Assembly (NCBI GenBank): GCA_964452575.1
Contig: CAYVMN010000195.1
Span: 1-8,257, forward strand
Reading direction: 5' to 3'
DNA length: 8,257 nucleotides
Origin: CAYVMN01 sp964452575
Lineage (GTDB): Bacteria; Desulfobacterota; DSM-4660; Desulfatiglandales; Desulfatiglandaceae
In this document: in pieces, positions 6,456 through 8,257 of the stretch
Layout of the letters: each line of letters opens with the position of its first letter
Numbering within the stretch: the stretch's first letter is position 1
Translations under genes and position numbers: made by a program
The notes under the pieces: generated by a model
Seen by the model: only the letters and a program-made list of their open reading frames with translations
The model's database searches: none
What the model was told of the DNA's origin: nothing

Positions 6456-8257
6456 ATGCGATCAAAAGGTGTAATTGCCGTCATTCTCACGTGTTGCTGG
6501 ATATGGGTTTTCGGTGCCCTGGCAGGTGCGGTCAGTTTCCTAAAAGGTCCCTATATGATCACCCGCGGTGTCAATACGGAAATGTCGGTTCTCTGGCAGA
6601 CAGATGAAACCCCACTGACCTCGGAGATAGAGTGGGGAGAGACCCTGTCTTACGGATCTAGATCTGGCGCACTAACAGAATCTGGAAGTGGAGACAACCA
6701 ACACCAGTTCATGTACACCATCTCCGGGCTGGCTCCAGGCACACGTTACTACTATCGGGTCAGCATCGATTCAGAAGAAGTAACAGGGTCTTTCTTGACA
6801 GGACCGCAGGCATCATCTTCGGTAACCCTTTACGGGTATGGCGATACCCGTGGATATCCCACTGAACATGATATGGTGGCTGGTGCGCTGATGGCTGACG
6901 TGGATGCAGACCCAAGGAATCGCCAGACCCTATTACTTCACTCAGGGGATTGGGTCTATGATGGCGATTTGGAGTACAATTGGACAGTTGAGTATTTCAA
7001 CAGGTCGCACCTTAATAGCCTCAATTTAATGTCGCATATGGCGATAATGGGCTGCAGGGGAAACCATGAAAATGGCGCAACCCTCTTTCGAAAGTACTGG
7101 CTCTACGATCACCAGGATCCTACCGGCTGCTACTATTCCTTTGACTATGGCCCGGTTCACGTCACAGTATTGGACCAATACGTTTCGTTTTTGCCAGGAA
7201 GTACACAATATATCTGGCTTGAGAACGACCTGGCAAACGCAAACAGGCCATGGAAGTTCGTGGTCCTCCATGAGCCCCTCTGGAGTGCGGGTAGCGAGAA
7301 CACAGACGCACAGCTATACCTCGGGCCCCTATTCGAACAACATGCTGTGGCGGTAGTCCATGCCGGTCACAATCACTTCTACTCGAGATGCGAAATGAAC
7401 AATGTCCAGCACATTACCTCAGGGGGCGGGGGAGCACCCCTCCATACACCGGACCCTACCAAGCCCTATGTTATGACTGCCGAACAAGCCTACAATTTTA
7501 TTCGATATACGATATCGGACGAAAAATTGACAGGAACAGTGGTCCGATGTGACGGGAGCTTGATAGAGAGTTTTGAGATAGACAAACCGGGGTTTGTCTG
7601 CCCGGCTGTTTACCCGGCCCAACAAGTCGGCACCCTGCAAAGATCAGATCTTGACGAGGCATCAGGTATTGCCGCAAGCAGAAAAAACCCTGGTATTTTG
7701 TGGCTCCACAACGATTACCCCGGTGCTCACCCGGAGGACGCTGCCAAGATCTATGCCATGAATGCCAGCGGGACCATTGTTGGAACATACACCATATCGG
7801 TAAACCCTGGTGTACGGGATCCAGAAGACATCGCAATTGGGCCTGGTCCACTAAACGGGGAGGCAAATCCGGCAGCAGGGCATTACATCTATTGGGGCGA
7901 CATTGGCGATAATGGGAACCAATACTCAGAGACCTGGATTAAACGGATCCCTGAACCAGTGGTCGATCCAAGGCAGGAACCGGTAGATATCACGATTGGT
8001 ACTGAAGACGGAGTGGATGTTATCAGATTGCAGTACCCCTCGGGTGACAATGCCCCCTCTCACAAAGATTCTGAAACCCTCTTGGTGGACCCCTTGAGCG
8101 GCGACATATACATAGTAACAAAGAGAATGTATCCTAATAAGGTCTATAAGGCAGCCTACCCCCAATCTACATCCGCTCTCACAACCATGGAATATGTTGC
8201 AGCCCTCCCAACTGGGACCGGATTGAATTCCATCACAGGAGGGGATATTTCCTCAGA
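6456..8257 (+). CDS. Exported purple-acid-phosphatase-like metallophosphatase fused to a beta-propeller-like domain (3' end outside window)
   Basis: A frame free of stops from 6423 to the window edge gives 600 visible residues from the ATG at 6456, which has AAAGG five bases upstream. Residues 1-25 form a Sec signal peptide (MRSK, then a hydrophobic core ending GALAGA). Residues 28-115 match the N-terminal fibronectin-like domain of purple acid phosphatases (FLKGPYM; SGLAPGTRYYYRVS). The catalytic metallophosphatase domain (about 123-375) shows all seven expected dinuclear-metal ligands: D130 in GDTRG, D165 and Y168 in GDWVYDG, N203 in GNHE, H272 in VLHEP, and H305 and H307 in GHNH. It should hydrolyse phosphate esters outside the cytoplasm. 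From about 390 a second domain begins, with SGIAASRKNPGILWLHND, DPEDIAIGPGP, GDIGDN and DSETLLVDPLSGDIYIVTKR. It resembles a secreted beta-propeller/phytase-like family that I recall but cannot name securely. The substrate is unknown. The end of the protein is not visible. Confidence 0.92.
   Translation, partial: MRSKGVIAVILTCCWIWVFGALAGAVSFLKGPYMITRGVNTEMSVLWQTDETPLTSEIEWGETLSYGSRSGALTESGSGDNQHQFMYTISGLAPGTRYYYRVSIDSEEVTGSFLTGPQASSSVTLYGYGDTRGYPTEHDMVAGALMADVDADPRNRQTLLLHSGDWVYDGDLEYNWTVEYFNRSHLNSLNLMSHMAIMGCRGNHENGATLFRKYWLYDHQDPTGCYYSFDYGPVHVTVLDQYVSFLPGSTQYIWLENDLANANRPWKFVVLHEPLWSAGSENTDAQLYLGPLFEQHAVAVVHAGHNHFYSRCEMNNVQHITSGGGGAPLHTPDPTKPYVMTAEQAYNFIRYTISDEKLTGTVVRCDGSLIESFEIDKPGFVCPAVYPAQQVGTLQRSDLDEASGIAASRKNPGILWLHNDYPGAHPEDAAKIYAMNASGTIVGTYTISVNPGVRDPEDIAIGPGPLNGEANPAAGHYIYWGDIGDNGNQYSETWIKRIPEPVVDPRQEPVDITIGTEDGVDVIRLQYPSGDNAPSHKDSETLLVDPLSGDIYIVTKRMYPNKVYKAAYPQSTSALTTMEYVAALPTGTGLNSITGGDISS

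Noticed and set aside
7026..8165. Several minus-strand and out-of-frame plus-strand frames on the right side
   Set aside because: They overlie the 600-codon phosphatase frame, which has continuous recognisable motifs and runs off the edge.

Overview
The window looks like chromosomal DNA from a Gram-negative bacterium, most likely Desulfobacterota/Deltaproteobacteria. This rests on the overall style of the ValRS and ABC proteins, a secreted calcineurin-type phosphatase, and a remnant of the surface beta-helix type common in that group. The placement is an inference from remembered family resemblance, not a search. Base composition is balanced, and I see no CRISPR array, complete insertion sequence or phage module.

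Left block (about 70-5600, all minus strand). Reading in the direction of transcription, it starts with a promoter (5602-5574) and an acidic 139-residue protein of unknown function, closed by a good intrinsic terminator (5018-4982). Next comes valS, a complete 883-residue valyl-tRNA synthetase. Closely packed behind it are the ATPase and membrane permease of a ZnuBC/MntAB-type metal ABC importer (gaps of 12 nt and 1 nt), then a 137-residue unknown protein. The importer has no substrate-binding protein or metal regulator in the window, so it must borrow or share one encoded elsewhere, or the genes are dispersed.

Middle (about 5575-5880). Transcription diverges here. A plus-strand sigma70-like promoter (5711-5739) leads directly into a complete tRNA-Arg(CCG) with encoded CCA (5748-5824). 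Just after it are two overlapping inverted repeats that cannot form together; the first may be the tRNA terminator.

Right block (about 5880-8257, plus strand). A stretch of roughly 300 bases without a convincing gene precedes the 3' end of a broken surface-protein gene (similarity from about 6167 to the stop at 6409). Then comes a large gene starting at 6456 and running off the window edge. Its 600 visible residues encode a signal peptide, an N-terminal fibronectin-like domain, a purple-acid-phosphatase-type metallophosphatase domain with all seven expected metal ligands, and a second C-terminal domain that looks like a beta-propeller. This fused exported phosphatase is the most interesting protein in the window.

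I found no clear undescribed multi-gene system. The best leads are the phosphatase fusion, the tRNA-adjacent decayed segment, the orphan ABC pair behind valS, and the unknown acidic protein upstream of valS.
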